A stretch of 64,000 nt of DNA from Amoebidium appalachense (Eukaryota > Ichthyosporea), in assembly GCA_963693365.1 (NCBI GenBank), contig CAVNZM010000001.1, positions 8,804,001 to 8,868,000 of the forward strand, written 5' to 3'. The notes beneath the pieces are model-generated. The model saw only the letters and a program-made list of their open reading frames with translations. It was not told the DNA's origin and did no database searches. Shown here piece after piece: positions 1 to 13,436 of this stretch (positions are counted from its first letter, which is position 1; each line of letters begins with the position of its first letter). The position numbers and the translations under genes are program-made.

Positions 1-1919
1 CATAATTCTATTGCATACTGTTTAGAAATATCCTACAGTTTAGTTTAGGGAGAGTTTGCAGTTAGCATATCGAATTTATCGATCCCCAAAACGATTTTCA
101 TTGGCTTCTGGCACAAATTTCTCATCTGGCCGGGCGGATGGCACAATTAGTAAGGGTATCTAATGTAAGACTATCGGTACACTCTATATTGATGGGGTGG
201 TCTTGGCCAGGGCACCCACCCACGGCCACACTTGCCAACACTTGACTTGAGACAGATGGCTTTGGACGTAAAGCTGCCACAGTGCTCGATTTTGGCGCTG
301 GCATACGAATTCAGAAGCATGATGTGACGCAAAATCTCGGAAGTTCCGGAACCATTCTAAACATCAGCTGGGCATTTGCTTTTTTCATAGTCTAGTACTA
401 ATATATTACATAATTAGTGTGGATATATTGACTCACGTGTTGGAAACTGTGCTGGTCTTCCTTATTGAATAGAATTGCAGCTGCAGGAGAACGTTCCCAG
501 GTAGTAAGTATACCGATGATCGGGCCATCCGTGCTTTTTTATTAATATAAAAATTAGTATAATCGTTGTCACTGATTGTTTTCAAAGTTTGGTGGGTGCA
601 CTCCCTGGTGCACAATGCAAAGCACTCAACTTGAAGGTATGATATCACTCGGCTTGGTGTGCCATGCATGTACCGTTCTTGCATGCTTTTCCATAAAAAC
701 GCGGGCCGCTAGCACACGGTCACTGAAACAGTGCGCCGCATGCGCATGGGTGCAGGCTACATGTGCACATGTGAAATTAGGCGGAGTGTGGACACAGAAT
801 TTAGACCCTGAAACACCGAAAATTTTCCATTACTTTCATTAATGACTTTTGCCTGAGCTTAGGTCCACCAATTTTATAACCAGTGGCTCTAGTACAGCAA
901 AAAAGTTGCTAAAACGGCGCCAGACACTCAGACTGAGTGGGCCAAAAATAAATTTCACACCCTACATCGGATGGGTGCTCGAGCGACGAGTCGACTATAG
1001 TCGAGCTTGCTAAGATCAGATCAAGCGACGTCAAGAATGTGTAGAGGTATGTGTCAATTCCAGGACTGAGTGTTGCAGGCAGGACATGCCACTCTCTTCT
1101 ACATAACATCTATTTTCTACTTTTCATCTTTGAACATGAGCTGAGTTGATAAGTAATGACTATTTGCATCGCTGACGTGCCACGGACACGGTGTGATGAT
1201 CTCACAGGTCATGAGGCGAGTAAGATCAGATGGCATATGAGCACCGTAGTGGCTTAGATATGCATTCAAATATTCTAACCTCGGTATCGTGCTTGATTCC
1301 AGTATTTCAGCTGCAGACTCAGAGTGCTTTGGGCCGAGCATATATACATATCATACAGCATGATACATGATTGTACAGTGATGGAGAGATAATTATATAT
1401 ATATATGGTACCGGTCTCATGAAGATCTATAGATTCTGAGCGAATCTCCACTGAGAGTCACGGTGGTTACAGATGCTGAGATGCATTGTTTATCCGTCAC
1501 AGAGTCTTTGTCGAATGCATGGCAGTGCCTCATCGATACTAATCCGTGGGGTTTACTCACTTTTTATTGCGTGGACACTGCCGGAGGCCCAGCCACATTC
1601 GACGGCCTACTGCGTTTTCCAGCGCAGCCAATCAAATGCAGCCAGTGACATATGTACATGCTAGGCAACAATGAGCGCCATCAATACTTCAATACTAATA
1701 CTATAGAGCGCCCCCAAGTACTTAGGAAGAAGTTCGTATTTTGGATATATTAGTATATCCCAGTGTAATAGCTCAGATGCTGTATCAGTATCAGTGTGTA
1801 TCATGTAATAAAGGTGTCGCGTCGATGAAGTTATGAAATTTTATGATCTAGGTTGCAGAAAAATGTGTATCGGTATGCATTCTCTAAGATCGTACGTGGT
1901 GCGCCTCCTTGCGCACTTT

Positions 1920-2001
1920 CTTCTTAAAAATATCTAGAAACCATATCTGAAGTTCTGTACTCACACTCTTCTTAAAAATATCTAGAAACCATATCTGAAG
2001 T
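1920..2001. repeat. Direct repeat, two 34-bp copies
   Basis: The same 34 bp (containing AAATATCTAGAAACC) occurs at 1920-1953 and 1968-2001. The copies are identical and separated by 14 bp. No coding context. Confidence 0.85.
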
Positions 2002-3116
2002 CTAGTCGTAGTATATGACACCCCTATTACATATTATGGGTAAGCAGAGGCTAGCATCGGTAGCTCCGAAAGAAAGTTAAGGCACCGGATCACAATATCA
2101 TACTGTGCAGCATTAATAAGGTGATCTAGGATATATATAGTCATCTTAAAACGGATATATTGAGGAAGAGAGGAAGAAAAGAGAATAAAACCACCAATAA
2201 CCTCCGGTTCTAATACGTTAGCTGACAGCCTGACAGGTTGCACTTATTGATAGATATGCAGCCGCGAGTAAACCGCCCCCCACACATATTACACATACGA
2301 GCAGGAGACACCAGAAACGGATTACACCGGCCGCCAATCCATAATCATCTTTGCGTTTTTACACCACACCACATTACGAATAAACGAATCTATATATGAA
2401 CGAGACTCTCTAACCGTGTCCGCCATATAGGCTACTAGTAGTTGGTGTTTTTGCGGTCCTAACACCGGAAGGGACTCTACTAATCCGTGCCATATGATGC
2501 ATCTGACCCTGAGTACGGTACCGGTGGAGGCCGCAGCAGTCACTGACGAGATCTACAGAGCCCATGCATGCAGGGCCTTCGGAATCCATAATCCTATCTA
2601 TTGATCAATCATCGGTTACCGTAGAAAACTTTCAAAATCATGATGGCCTGAGAATAGTCACAATGTCATATACTCAAAGTTAGTTAACAATATCATCGAT
2701 ATATATGGAAATCATGCAATTCTGCCCAGGGTGTACATGTCACGTGACCGTGACACAAGGCCTGAAATTCGAATCATGAAGTTTTTATATGATGTCAGTG
2801 ATGGCCAGGCTTCGGTCGCTACAAATTTCCTGCTCACGATACCTTTGGCAATGTCGGTGGCTTTATTGGCAGTGATGATTATCTGTTCCTGAATAATTTA
2901 ATAAGGACTGGGGCACTGTACGTTAGACTAGTGAGAGCTGTCTCACCGTATCATACATAATAAACTGAGTATCTTTTAGATTCTCAATAATACGAAAAGT
3001 TACCGTTGAATGTTCGTGCAATTATTGTCAGGGTGCAAAGCTCTGGCCCGCACGTAACTACAAGTATGTGTGGTGTGTTTGGCCGGTGCCTCTTCGAACT
3101 CAGGCCGCCGCCGGTG

Positions 3117-3150
3117 CTCAGAGCTCGCTCGGCATGGAGCGAGCTCTGAG
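3117..3150. repeat. Perfect inverted repeat (14-bp arms, 6-nt loop)
   Basis: Left arm 3117-3130 (CTCAGAGCTCGCTC) is the exact reverse complement of right arm 3137-3150, around a GGCATG loop. It sits in a local GC-rich island (about 3100-3310) inside AT-rich DNA. Function unknown. Confidence 0.85.
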
Positions 3151-3795
3151 TGAGGATTCACTGAAGAGCCGATCGACGGCTCCGCCTTGAACCTCGTGCA
3201 CCTGAGACACGCGTGCCAATGTGCGACGCGTGCGGCGGGTGACGCGGTGCACGGCGATGCTCAGGTCGTCCGTGACACGCCGTGTGCCACGGTGTGCGTG
3301 TGACGCATGCACTCAATTATTTATGGGTCACCTACAATATATAGTAGCTAGACTACTATGTCACAATAAGCAGGGTACTTTTTTTTGGTTTTATAAAATA
3401 GGCCGCATGCACATCCATATGCTGGCTGCACCGCCGTCTTTATAGGCTGTATTATAAATATATAATGATCACTGAGAGCAGACTGAGTGGGCCAGGCGCC
3501 ATGGCCACTCTTTCGGACGGGGTGCTCTGAATTCCTAATCCTTCAACAGCGTAAGGTAGTAGTCGACGTCATTATCAAACTCAGATAGATCTATACAATG
3601 ATGCACTAGCTTAATTGCAGAGTTTGTAGACTAAGCAGTCTTAAGACTACATAGACTATGCCATCTACAGCGCTAGCAGCTGCAGGCCTGGCAACTGTGG
3701 TAAATCAGGTAAGATACATAAGGGACACTTTTTGATTTTGTTACGATATGAATGAATCATTCATAATTGTTATCATATGTATGCATGGTAGTACA

Positions 3796-3798
<3 letters not shown>

Positions 3799-3849
<51 letters not shown>

Positions 3850-4010
3850 TTCCCGGGGGCCCCTCTATATCCTCACTTTTGGGGGAGGGGGGGGGGGGGG
3901 GGGGGGAGAAGGGGGAAAGGGGGGAAGGGGGACTCGTGAGGGGCCCCTCATGGGTGGAAAGGGGGGGGGGGGGGGGGGGAGGGGGAGGGGGGCATAGATG
4001 GTAGTGGCAC
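3799..4010. repeat. Poly-C then poly-G block
   Basis: An uninterrupted run of 51 C (3799-3849) is followed after a short spacer by interrupted G runs to about 4000. The proline- and glycine-only frames over it are composition artefacts. Confidence 0.9.
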
Positions 4011-4367
4011 ACTTCAGTGCTTGGTCACTGCATGGGTAATCATGACTGCCATGATTGCCAATGACGCATATCATATTGATTCAATATGTAGTGATTCGAG
4101 TCACTGTACTAGTATGTGATAATATTATACGTGCTACCGTACAGTGTACAAAGTACAGTATTTGCATATTCAATATCATGAGCTGCGAGGGATTTAATCA
4201 CACTGTCAGAGATGATCATTATGGCACCATGGCTGGCCATGAGAGTTTTGATATGGCCCAGGGCATTCATTTTTCAAGCAGCCTACGGCAAAGGCATAGG
4301 CTGATACAATAAATAATGACACTAAGTTCAAGCTACTAGCTAGCTTGAAGTAAATACCTGACATATG

Positions 4368-4752
4368 ATCCCCCCCCCCCCCCAGCTTCCCCCCCTACCC
4401 CCACCCGTCCCTGAGGCTCCCCTTCTCGCCGTCCGGCGGCCGAGGCGGCCGCACAGGGGCTCGCTGTTTCCGCTACTCCGCGAGTTACGCCGACACCCTG
4501 TATCCTGGGTTCGGAACACTCTCTCGCCGTCAAACTTTAAGCATCATGTGGTATGGTATGATGATGGCTTATTGCTCTGTGACTTGCCCTCTCCTCAGGC
4601 TGAGATGGCCCCGCTGTACTACCTGTGACGAAGTTCAATCTTACATGATGCCGTCCGCCATTAAGAACCCCCCCCAACTTGAACGTGGTCGCGGTGCATG
4701 TTCTCAACTTTTTTGGACGACCGCTATCATATTCTTAATGGCACCGTACGCG

Positions 4753-4785
<33 letters not shown>

Positions 4786-4950
4786 GGGGGGGGGGGGGGG
4801 GGAGGGGGGGGGCTGGGGCCCGGGCTGGGGCTGGGGGGGGGGGGGGGGGGTGAGGGGGAGGGCAGGGGGGAGAGGGAGGCCGGGACTCACGGGGAGGGTT
4901 GGGGTGTGTGTGCGTGTGTGTAAAGGGGGGGGGGGGGGGGGGGGGGGATA
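4368..4950. repeat. C-tract, GC-rich segment and long interrupted poly-G
   Basis: A C run near 4370 leads into a GC-rich stretch. Long G runs separated by single A or T bases fill about 4756-4870 and 4925-4947. No supported gene. Confidence 0.8.
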
Positions 4951-5286
4951 GGGGGCATGAGTATGCATCATACGAAAAGCTTCTAGGTCAGTCTGCCATC
5001 ATTGAAGAATATCACGAATTATGGCCGCGGTGCATATTCTTTAAAAAAAACCGACTTGGCCGCTAAAGTATTCTTATTGGCGGGTATTCTTAATGGTGGA
5101 CGTTATCTGTATGCATTGTGCTCACAACCGGGGTGGCGAATCTTGCCCTCGTCGCCACCCCGGCGGGCCCCCCAATCACCCCCCGGTGCCTCCTTCTCCC
5201 TGAGCCCCCCCTCCCCCCCCTCCCGGGACCTCCTTCTCCCCCTCCCTCCCCCCCCCCCCCCCCCCTCCCCTCCCCCCCCCGGGCTC

Positions 5287-5826
<540 letters not shown>

Positions 5827-5939
5827 GGGCGCAATGCGTACCGTGACACATAATGTAGCTTGCATGCACACACTGCAGGAGGCAGTGCATCATTTCCTGG
5901 ACCTGATACATTGTCATGAATTTTACGCTTTAACGATTT

Positions 5940-6440
5940 AGCGGAATATTCTGCAGCGAAGGCTTTAAAAAAGGAATTATTCTGTAGAAGCAGAATTATT
6001 TTCGCTGCAGAAGCAAAATTACGCTGATAAAATAGGATTAAGCTGGCTGCAGAAGCAGAATTTTTTTGCAGAAGCAGAATATTTTGCAGAAGCAGAATTG
6101 TTTTCGCTGCAGAAGCAGAATTATTCTGCATAAAAAGAATTATGCTGGTTGCAAAAGCAGAAATATTTTTGCATAAGTAAAATTTAGCTGCAGAAGCAGA
6201 ATTATTCACAGTGTTATGCAGAAGTAAAATGATTCTGCAGAAGCAGAATTATTCTTAAGTAGAATTATTCTGGCGCAAATAGATTTATTCTGCTGCCGCC
6301 GAGCAGAATACTAATATTAAATCTTCTCAGTCACTTTGATCCTCATATTTCGGCCGGGCACAGCAGAATAATGCGGCTCGCGATCGGAGCAGAAAAATTC
6401 TGCTTTGACTGAATAATCCTACTTAAGCTTAGAGCAGAAT
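5940..6440. repeat. Cluster of AGCAGAAT...ATTCTGCT palindromic repeats
   Basis: About 500 bp made of short, imperfect, densely repeated units of the form GCAGAAGCAGAATTATT and its complement. Several pair into near-palindromes around AGCAGAATTATTCTGCT. Composition is AT-rich and unlike either flank. A minus-strand frame over it (roughly 5940-6209) is only translated repeat. Confidence 0.75.
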
Positions 6441-6449
6441 AATTCTCAA

Positions 6450-6933
6450 TTCTCAAGAATACGAGCCTATTTTTTGCTGCTGGATCACTGATCTCAGTGC
6501 TCGGAGCACTGACTCTATTGGCATGGGTGGGACTTCACTGAGATGGGTCACCCGCGGCTGGTGAGTATCGGATACTGTATGCCACAGTGTACATAACTTT
6601 AAATCGGATGTGATGTGGAAATACATGTGAATTATTATATATGATGCTAAGAATATGCCGGATGAACTTCGAATCTTTGGACTTGCCAACTAAGATGTAT
6701 ACTAGCAAATCTTAAACCAGGATGATAATCTTAAAAATCTTAAACTAAGATGAAGATATTGGCGAATCTTAAATGATCATATGCTAATCGGATATTGTAC
6801 ATAGGCCACTTTCGGTTACTGTGACCCTTTGAGATGGGACCATCAGTGCCGCGGCGCGGGAGGCCGATAGACAATGTGACTGAGGGTCTTCCGGATGCAC
6901 GCATATGTTAGGGATCATTGAATTTGAAATCGG

Positions 6934-6968
<35 letters not shown>

Positions 6969-7057
6969 AAAGTAAATATCAACGTCCCCTCTCGTGGTAC
7001 GTACCCCCTCGGCCCCCCCCCTGGGAGGGAGGTACCCACCTGGCCGAGTGGGGAGGT

Positions 7058-7092
<35 letters not shown>

Positions 7093-7167
7093 ATGCGTAT
7101 GCGCGTAATCATGGCTGTAATCTCTTTTCTACCCACCAAACTTTAACCAAGGGTTAAGGTTGTTTTC

Positions 7168-7200
<33 letters not shown>

Positions 7201-7248
7201 CTTTGCCCTTTTCAAATTGCTTCCGTTTTCAAAACTGATGCATACCCT

Positions 7249-7295
<47 letters not shown>

Positions 7296-7480
7296 AGTGT
7301 CACACACACACACACAAGCACACAAGCACACACGCGCGCGCGTGCACATACACTTCCCATCCCTTCGACGTGCTAATGCTCCTCTTCTGCCAGATGCATA
7401 CTTTTTGTGTGTTCTTGCGGCAAGGTCTGCTTTGTGTAGTCCGACTCCAAATGTGTACTAGTTCACTATTACATTGTCGT

Positions 7481-7521
<41 letters not shown>

Positions 7522-7974
7522 CTCCGCCCCTACTACCACTTTGACATGCACACGGTGCACAGTGGCTACACACACTTTGAAAGGTGCCTACTGGTTTCAA
7601 ATTAGAACGTGACTTTGTCCAACTGTGTGTGTATCGTTGTGCCATTACTCCGATTCACTCGCCCTCCGTGCAGAGACAATCCCATTAGTTTGGGTCAGTG
7701 CAGTACTACTATATACGTGACATAAAAGACTTATAATCCCCCTCCCCCCCCCCCTTCCCCCCCCCTTTGAGGTCCCCCCCCCCCCCCTCCCTCCCCCAAA
7801 AACTTTGAGGGATGGGCTCTGCTTATTATGCATACAAAGTTCACGTTACTACGTGTGGTGCATGGCCTTGCCACGTTAAAAACTTTGCGCCTAAGGTATT
7901 GTCGGTTATTATGTGAATGTGTACTTCCGGCCGACATGACTCCGCCTTATTACCTCTCTCCCTTGCCCCCCCCC

Positions 7975-8029
<55 letters not shown>

Positions 8030-8364
8030 AAACAGGCATTATATTAAAATTATAATTTTTATTTTATTTTATTTTATTTATTTATTTTTTTTTGGGGGGG
8101 GGGGGGGGGGGGGATTGGGTTGGGCTCCTTCTCTTGGCAAGTTGGGGAATGAAGTGTGGCCCACGGAACTAGCTCGGGCCTACAACAGCCGCCGTTCATA
8201 CATTCAGATGATATATCATTATCATTTACTAAGTCTGCCCATATATGTCAACCACATAACTTAGAGGTGTGCCAGACACATGGGTTACATACGAATCATT
8301 GGGTCGTGATGTACATTCATGCTCTTTCAACACGAATTGTACATAGGTCCGAGTACAAATTCGA

Positions 8365-8431
<67 letters not shown>

Positions 8432-8800
8432 AGTCCACAAACACACACACACACGTTGACTCCCTCAGAGTCCTTAATGTACCACCATCACCCAACAGAC
8501 ACACACGCACGCACGCACGCGCACACACACACACCACACACCCCCGCACGCACGCACACACACGTACGCACATACACGCCATAAAAAAAAAAAAAGAAGA
8601 AACACGCTACTGGCCATCGCTAACATATTATGCGGCACACTAACGACAAACCGACAAAAAACAACCAACCAACCTGCAAACAAACAGCAACGGAAAGGGA
8701 AGAAACAAAAACAAACAAACAAACAAACAAACAAACAACAAACAAACAAACAAACAAACAAAAAAAAAAAAAAGGAAAAAAAAAAAAAAAAAAAGGCGAC
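6450..8800. other. Intergenic DNA with homopolymers, no gene seen
   Basis: No recognisable coding sequence. The stretch contains G and C runs near 6936-6967, 7063-7092 and 7250-7280, an approximately 35-bp T run near 7170, a 60-bp C run (8371-8430), CA repeats, an AAAC array at about 8712-8761, and one inverted copy of the dispersed repeat at 7796-7935. The 3' UTR of the salvage gene to the right must lie in the right-hand part, but I could not place its poly(A) signal. Confidence 0.5.
7796..7935 (-). repeat. Dispersed repeat family, diverged inverted copy
   Basis: Read on the minus strand it contains GAAGTACACATTCAC and later AATAAGCAGAGCCCATCC, the core words of the family best preserved at 56688-57484. 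It is the only copy in this orientation and the only one outside a gene. Confidence 0.6.
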
Positions 8801-8803
8801 ACG

Positions 8804-9617
8804 TCAGTAGAACGGTGTTCTTATCCTGTGTATGGGCACATGTTCCATCACCTTCCATTGCGCCTTCGCATAATCCCAAAGATAAAAGTCGATCGTCACC
8901 GCATTCAACCCCACACCTCCTTCCTCTCTCGTATCTTTACCCTCCCTCCTCCTTTCCCCACCATCCTCTCTCATATCTCCACCTTCCTCTCTAATATCTC
9001 CACCTTCCTCTCTCATATCTCCACCTTCCTCGGTCACGTCCCCATTCTCCTCTCTCATATCTCCACCCTCCTCTTTTACATCTCCACCTTCCTCTGTCAT
9101 ATCCCCACCATTTCCCAGCCCCAAACCGCCCCCGCATCTCCTCTTCTCCCCAACCATCCTTTCCACCTCCACACGTATTCTCTCAACAGACCAAATCGAA
9201 CACCCCCTAATCTCAATCTCTTCCTCACACCCAGCCGCCAAAATTTCCCCGTTTTTAAGCTTTTCCGAAAGAGTATCGCTGTATTTTATCGCGCCCAAAT
9301 GCGCGAGAATTTGAGGTACGCGATAATCGGCAAACATTGTTATAGTATCAATATCTGAAAACGCCCCCAGCCCCCTCCCTTCGGAACACGCCCATATGTC
9401 TGCGACTAAAATCTGCGCCCGTTTTAGGAACCACACTTTCTGTCCTTGGTATGTGCTTGTGTCGCGGTAGCATGGGAAGTTGTCGATTATTAGTTGGAGG
9501 AGGGTTTGGGCGCTGCCTTCACACGTCTGTGCGTGTGTGTACGTGTGTGTGTGTGTGTGTGTGTGTTTGAGGGGGGAGGGGGTGTTTGTGTGTGTGTGTG
9601 TTTGAGGGGGGAGGGGG

Positions 9618-9663
<46 letters not shown>

Positions 9664-9864
9664 AGGGGGTTTGAATGCGGAACACAGTACGAAGTACGCA
9701 TACACGATGAGAAGCATGGTGCAGGACACAAGCAAAGGCAAACATTCAAGTATGCAACATCAGCCATGCGCACAGTATGCGTCATAAGCAGAGCCCATCC
9801 TCAGGGTGTGTTTGAGGGGGGAGGGGGTGTTTGTGTGTGTGTGTGTGTTTGAGGGGGGAGGGGG

Positions 9865-9931
<67 letters not shown>

Positions 9932-10341
9932 ACGTGTGCGTGTGAGCAAGTAAGTGAGTGTGAGCATGTGTTTGGAGCGGGGGAACGAGGGGGGGGGGGG
10001 GGGGTCAATCTTGATAGTTGGTGTTATAAAGCGGGGGGAAAAGAAAAAAACTTAACCATGCAAACAAGCAATCCCTTCAAACCCGGGGGAATGGCTGCCG
10101 TGGCTCCTCATCGGGGTTGGGGATGGGGGGGGGGGGGGGGGGGAGGGGGGTTTGTGTGTGTTTGTATGTGCGTTTGTGTGTGTGTGTAGGGGGGGGGGGG
10201 GGGGGGGGAAGGCACTTCGTGTTTTTCTCAATCTGCTTTTGCAACCAAATTTAAAACCTGCTCACCAATGCCGAGGGGCGGGATGGGCGGGAGGTTTTCC
10301 TTCCCCCCCCCCCCCCCCCCCCCCCCATCTTCTTCTTCTAC

Positions 10342-10380
<39 letters not shown>

Positions 10381-11311
10381 TTCTTCTTCTTCTTCTTCTT
10401 CTTTTTAAGGGGGGGGAAGGGGGGAGGGCTGGGGGGTACACCTAGCCATCCATTTCACGAGAGCAAGGATCAATACCAGGCCAGTTAAACTTAACCCTAA
10501 ACACCTTCTCAAACCCCCCCCCCCCCCCCCAAAAAAAAAAAAAAAAAAAAAAAAAGCAAAAAAACAAAACCCCTTCAACTCCAAACATTGGTTCCTATTG
10601 CCGGGGGCATGCCTATATCCCCCCCCTCCCCCCTCCCCTCCCCCCCCCCCCCCCCCCCTCCCCCCCGCGCCCCGCCCCGCCTCGCCCAGTAACCAAGCCA
10701 GAGCTACCTATCCAAGGGGAGTCCAGCATGGGACAAACGATAAGCACAAATTAGGAAAGGACAAAAGGGGTCAAAAAAAAAAAAAAAAAAAAAAAAAAGA
10801 ACAAACGGTAAAACGAGAAAGCACCATTAACGGGAAATCAAAAACGTAAAAAAAAAGTAAAAAAGAAAAAAGAAAAGAGACGCACCTTGACTAGGTTGCT
10901 AAAACGTTCTCCGTATTTCTCCACCAAGACACTTCCTACTTCGTGTAGATGCCTCAATCTGGTGTCCAAGAGTGGTACGGGTGTAGACGTTGATGAGCGG
11001 AAGATGTGTGAGAGTTCATCTCTTGTGATGTTGGCATAGTATGATGCGTCAAAGATTGGAATGCCTTCGGAATGAGCGCGGTTTAGGGCCGCACAAAGAG
11101 CCCAATAACCTGTGTAGAGTTGGTTGTTGTACTCCACGGTCCAAGGCTGAGTGTCTGTGGGTGAATCAGATCAGGTCAATAATTGTGGCCTTGTGCTGTG
11201 GGATAGGTCAGGAGGCCGAGAGGAGACAGGCATACCGAGGGGTCAGTAGTGGATTTGCTTATCAGGACAGGCATGGGACATCCAAAAACGTCACACACAC
11301 ACACACACACA

Positions 11312-11358
<47 letters not shown>

Positions 11359-11761
11359 CCCCCCATCCAATACCTCTCCCTCTCTCCTATCACTTTCCTC
11401 TTCTTTTTTTTTTTCATTTTTTTCTGTGGGGGGGAGGAAGGGGGGAGGGGGGAAGGGGGGGGGGGAGGGGATATCTGAGATCCAGGTGATGAGGATCGAA
11501 GACTAACACATTTACATCGTCAGATTGAGAAAAAAAGTCGATTGATCGGTAGCTGTAGTGAATCTTGTCTTTACCTAGCAATTTATCCTTGCGCCGCCCT
11601 CCCCTCCTCCCGCCGCCCCTCCCCTTCCCCCCATGGGCACATACACGTCCACATGCTTCACCATCCCTTCCTCACTGAGAGATTTGCAACCATCCACAAC
11701 CTGAAATTCGAAATCATGCCCCGTATTTTCCGTCTCCCTGCATACATATGAACTTCTCTTT

Positions 11762-11827
<66 letters not shown>

Positions 11828-12189
11828 TTCCCCCCGCTCCCTCCCCCCTACCCCTCCCATACACACGAACCACTGCCCCCCCCGCACACACAAAAACACA
11901 CATTCCCAATCATCCCTCGCCCCTAGAATTTCTTGTACACACCTGTCTCAGTCCAGAAAGAGAAGTTCAAGGTATCGACCACGAAAATCCATTCCAGAGC
12001 ATGGTCATCGGCAACTTTCGGGTTCAATGGGTGCCTCTTCCAATCCGAGAGGTCATATTTGGCACCATTCAAGGCGGAAAGAAGGAAACTCGCTGCCTTT
12101 CTGACCCCACCCTCACACACTGAAACATGCTTGCTTGTGGTTGCTATGTGCTGGGCGGATCTAAGAACGAGAGTACTTGGTGGCTCCAT
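8804..12189 (-). CDS. QNG1: Queuosine salvage protein (queuosine 5'-phosphate N-glycosylase), 3 exons
   Basis: Exons 11943-12189, 10886-11154 and 8804-9526 join in phase to 412 residues. The family (DUF2419, human C9orf64/QNG1, about 340 residues) releases queuine from queuosine 5'-monophosphate so it can be reinserted into tRNA. Family landmarks run in order: DWKRHPLNP and [11 protein letters not shown] (exon 1), [12 protein letters not shown] and [10 protein letters not shown] (exon 2), [45 protein letters not shown] and a C-terminal HRIRTPFY (exon 3). Donors are GTGTGT and GTGCGT; acceptors are CACAG and GCACAG. The start is the only Met upstream of the conserved N-terminal region. The excess length is an acidic heptapeptide array inserted before the DFYLWDY segment (see 8914-9112). 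It is divergent from the MFSD5-type gene. Identity is firm; biochemical activity is inferred from the family. Confidence 0.93.
8914..9112 (-). repeat. QNG1: In-frame 21-bp coding minisatellite (GGDMREE repeats)
   Basis: About nine imperfect 21-bp units in the last exon encode variants of GGDMREE / GGDVKEE / GGDIREE. The period is a multiple of three and no stop occurs, so it reads through as an acidic insert of about 65 residues. Orthologues have a short loop at this point. Confidence 0.85.
9541..9932. repeat. GT microsatellites with repeated GAGGGGGGAGGGGGTGTTT blocks
   Basis: Alternating (GT)n and a G-rich block occur on both sides of the dispersed repeat copy (about 9540-9668 and 9807-9932), inside intron 2 of the salvage gene. 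Confidence 0.85.
9669..9806 (+). repeat. Dispersed repeat family, short copy in QNG1 intron 2
   Basis: Nearly identical to the first 138 bp of the copies at 56688 and 57139, from TTTGAATGCGGAACAC to GAGCCCATCCTCAGGG. It is flanked by GT repeats carrying GAGGGGGGAGGGGG blocks that are themselves repeated four times. Confidence 0.85.
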
Positions 12190-12662
12190 GTTTGCAATTG
12201 ATTGTCTGTAGAAATGACCCCTCCGTCGGAATCAAGGTGTTCAACAGTGTAGCCCTCCTTTAGGTAGCATGAAAGCATAGAGTTTCGTTTGCGAAGATCA
12301 GGAGCCTACATTTGCAAATTTTGTGACGTCAACAGAGGGCTTTGAAATTACACGTGCATAAACATTTATGTTGACGCCCGTTGTCAATGGTTTCACATGT
12401 AAGCAACCTCTCATCGTCTCCACAACACAACACGACAGCTCTTTGCAGCTTTGACCATTCCTCTGAAGGCGTTTCTGATAAAACACAGACATGGCCTCGA
12501 TGTTTGTTTCCTAACCTTCCAGCGTTTGCTGGGTTTAAACCCAAGCACCTGTGTACCACACTAGCGTTCCGTTGCTCGTCTCGTTCGCTCATTGTCAAAC
12601 CTAGATCTCATCACACAGCACCAAAACAGCTCGTTTTACCCAACCATCATCACTCAGCAAAC
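12190..12662. promoter_or_regulatory. Shared 5' region between divergent genes (putative bidirectional promoter)
   Basis: 473 bp separate the start codons of the salvage gene (minus) and the MFSD5-type gene (plus). It has neither the C/G homopolymers nor the microsatellites that fill most non-coding DNA here, which suggests constraint. I see no clear TATA box. A frame in phase with the downstream gene crosses part of it, but it lacks an ATG matching the family N-terminus and is read as 5' UTR. Confidence 0.55.
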
Positions 12663-13398
12663 ATGTGGTATGAGGGCGTTCTAGCGGGCACTGCCCTCCT
12701 AGCTTTTGCCCTTCACCTATCCACACGCTCACGCAAGGCAAGTGCACCTCGCAGCCCCGAGTTTGTTTCGTTTCAACGCAACTACCTGCTGGTGTCTGTG
12801 TTGGCTATGTTTGCCGACTGGCTCAAGGTAATTATCCCCCCCCCTTCTCCCCCCTCCCCCTCCACCCCCCCCCTCTCCCCCCCCCCCCACCCCCTCCTCC
12901 CCTCCTACCCCCACCACACACACTTACAAACCACATACACTTACGCTCTTCCCAACAACTTCTGTTTTCTATTCGCACACCCCTTCATACAGATCCGCAC
13001 ATGTGACACTTCTGCATACGTGACGTTTCTGCCCTGTGTGTGTGTCCGTGCGTGCGTGTGTGTGTGTGCGTGCGTGCGTGAGCTGTGCCCACACACACGT
13101 GTGTTTGTGTTTGTGTGTAGGGGTTGTGCCGTGAAGAAATGGTTCTGAACTAGCAAGGGTGGTAGCTGGGGGGAAAAGAGGGAGGGGGAGAAAGGGGGAC
13201 AGGGATGAGGGGCAGCGAGAATGTGTTTGCATGTGTGTTGTCTACTTATGCTCACCTGTGTGCGCATGAGTGCGCGCGCGGTTGTGCCTACATGGTGTAT
13301 ACACATATATACCCATTTTTGCTCATATTTTTTTTTTTCTTTCCGCCTCTTTCCCCCGTGTGTGCATTTGTGTTTTTTTGGGCTTTGGGGAGAGGGGA

Positions 13399-13436
<38 letters not shown>

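Larger units (their letters stand above)
1..3740. other. AT-rich intergenic DNA, no gene seen
   Basis: No open frame here is long or matches a family I know. Base composition is ordinary and mostly AT-rich, without the long C/G runs found further right. It holds one short direct repeat (1920-2001) and a GC-rich patch with a perfect hairpin (about 3100-3310), both listed separately. An unrecognised non-coding RNA cannot be excluded. Confidence 0.5.

Noticed and set aside
12381-12662. N-terminal extension of the MFSD5-type protein
   Set aside because: The frame is open upstream but has no ATG at its start. The family N-terminus begins with the hydrophobic helix that starts at 12663.
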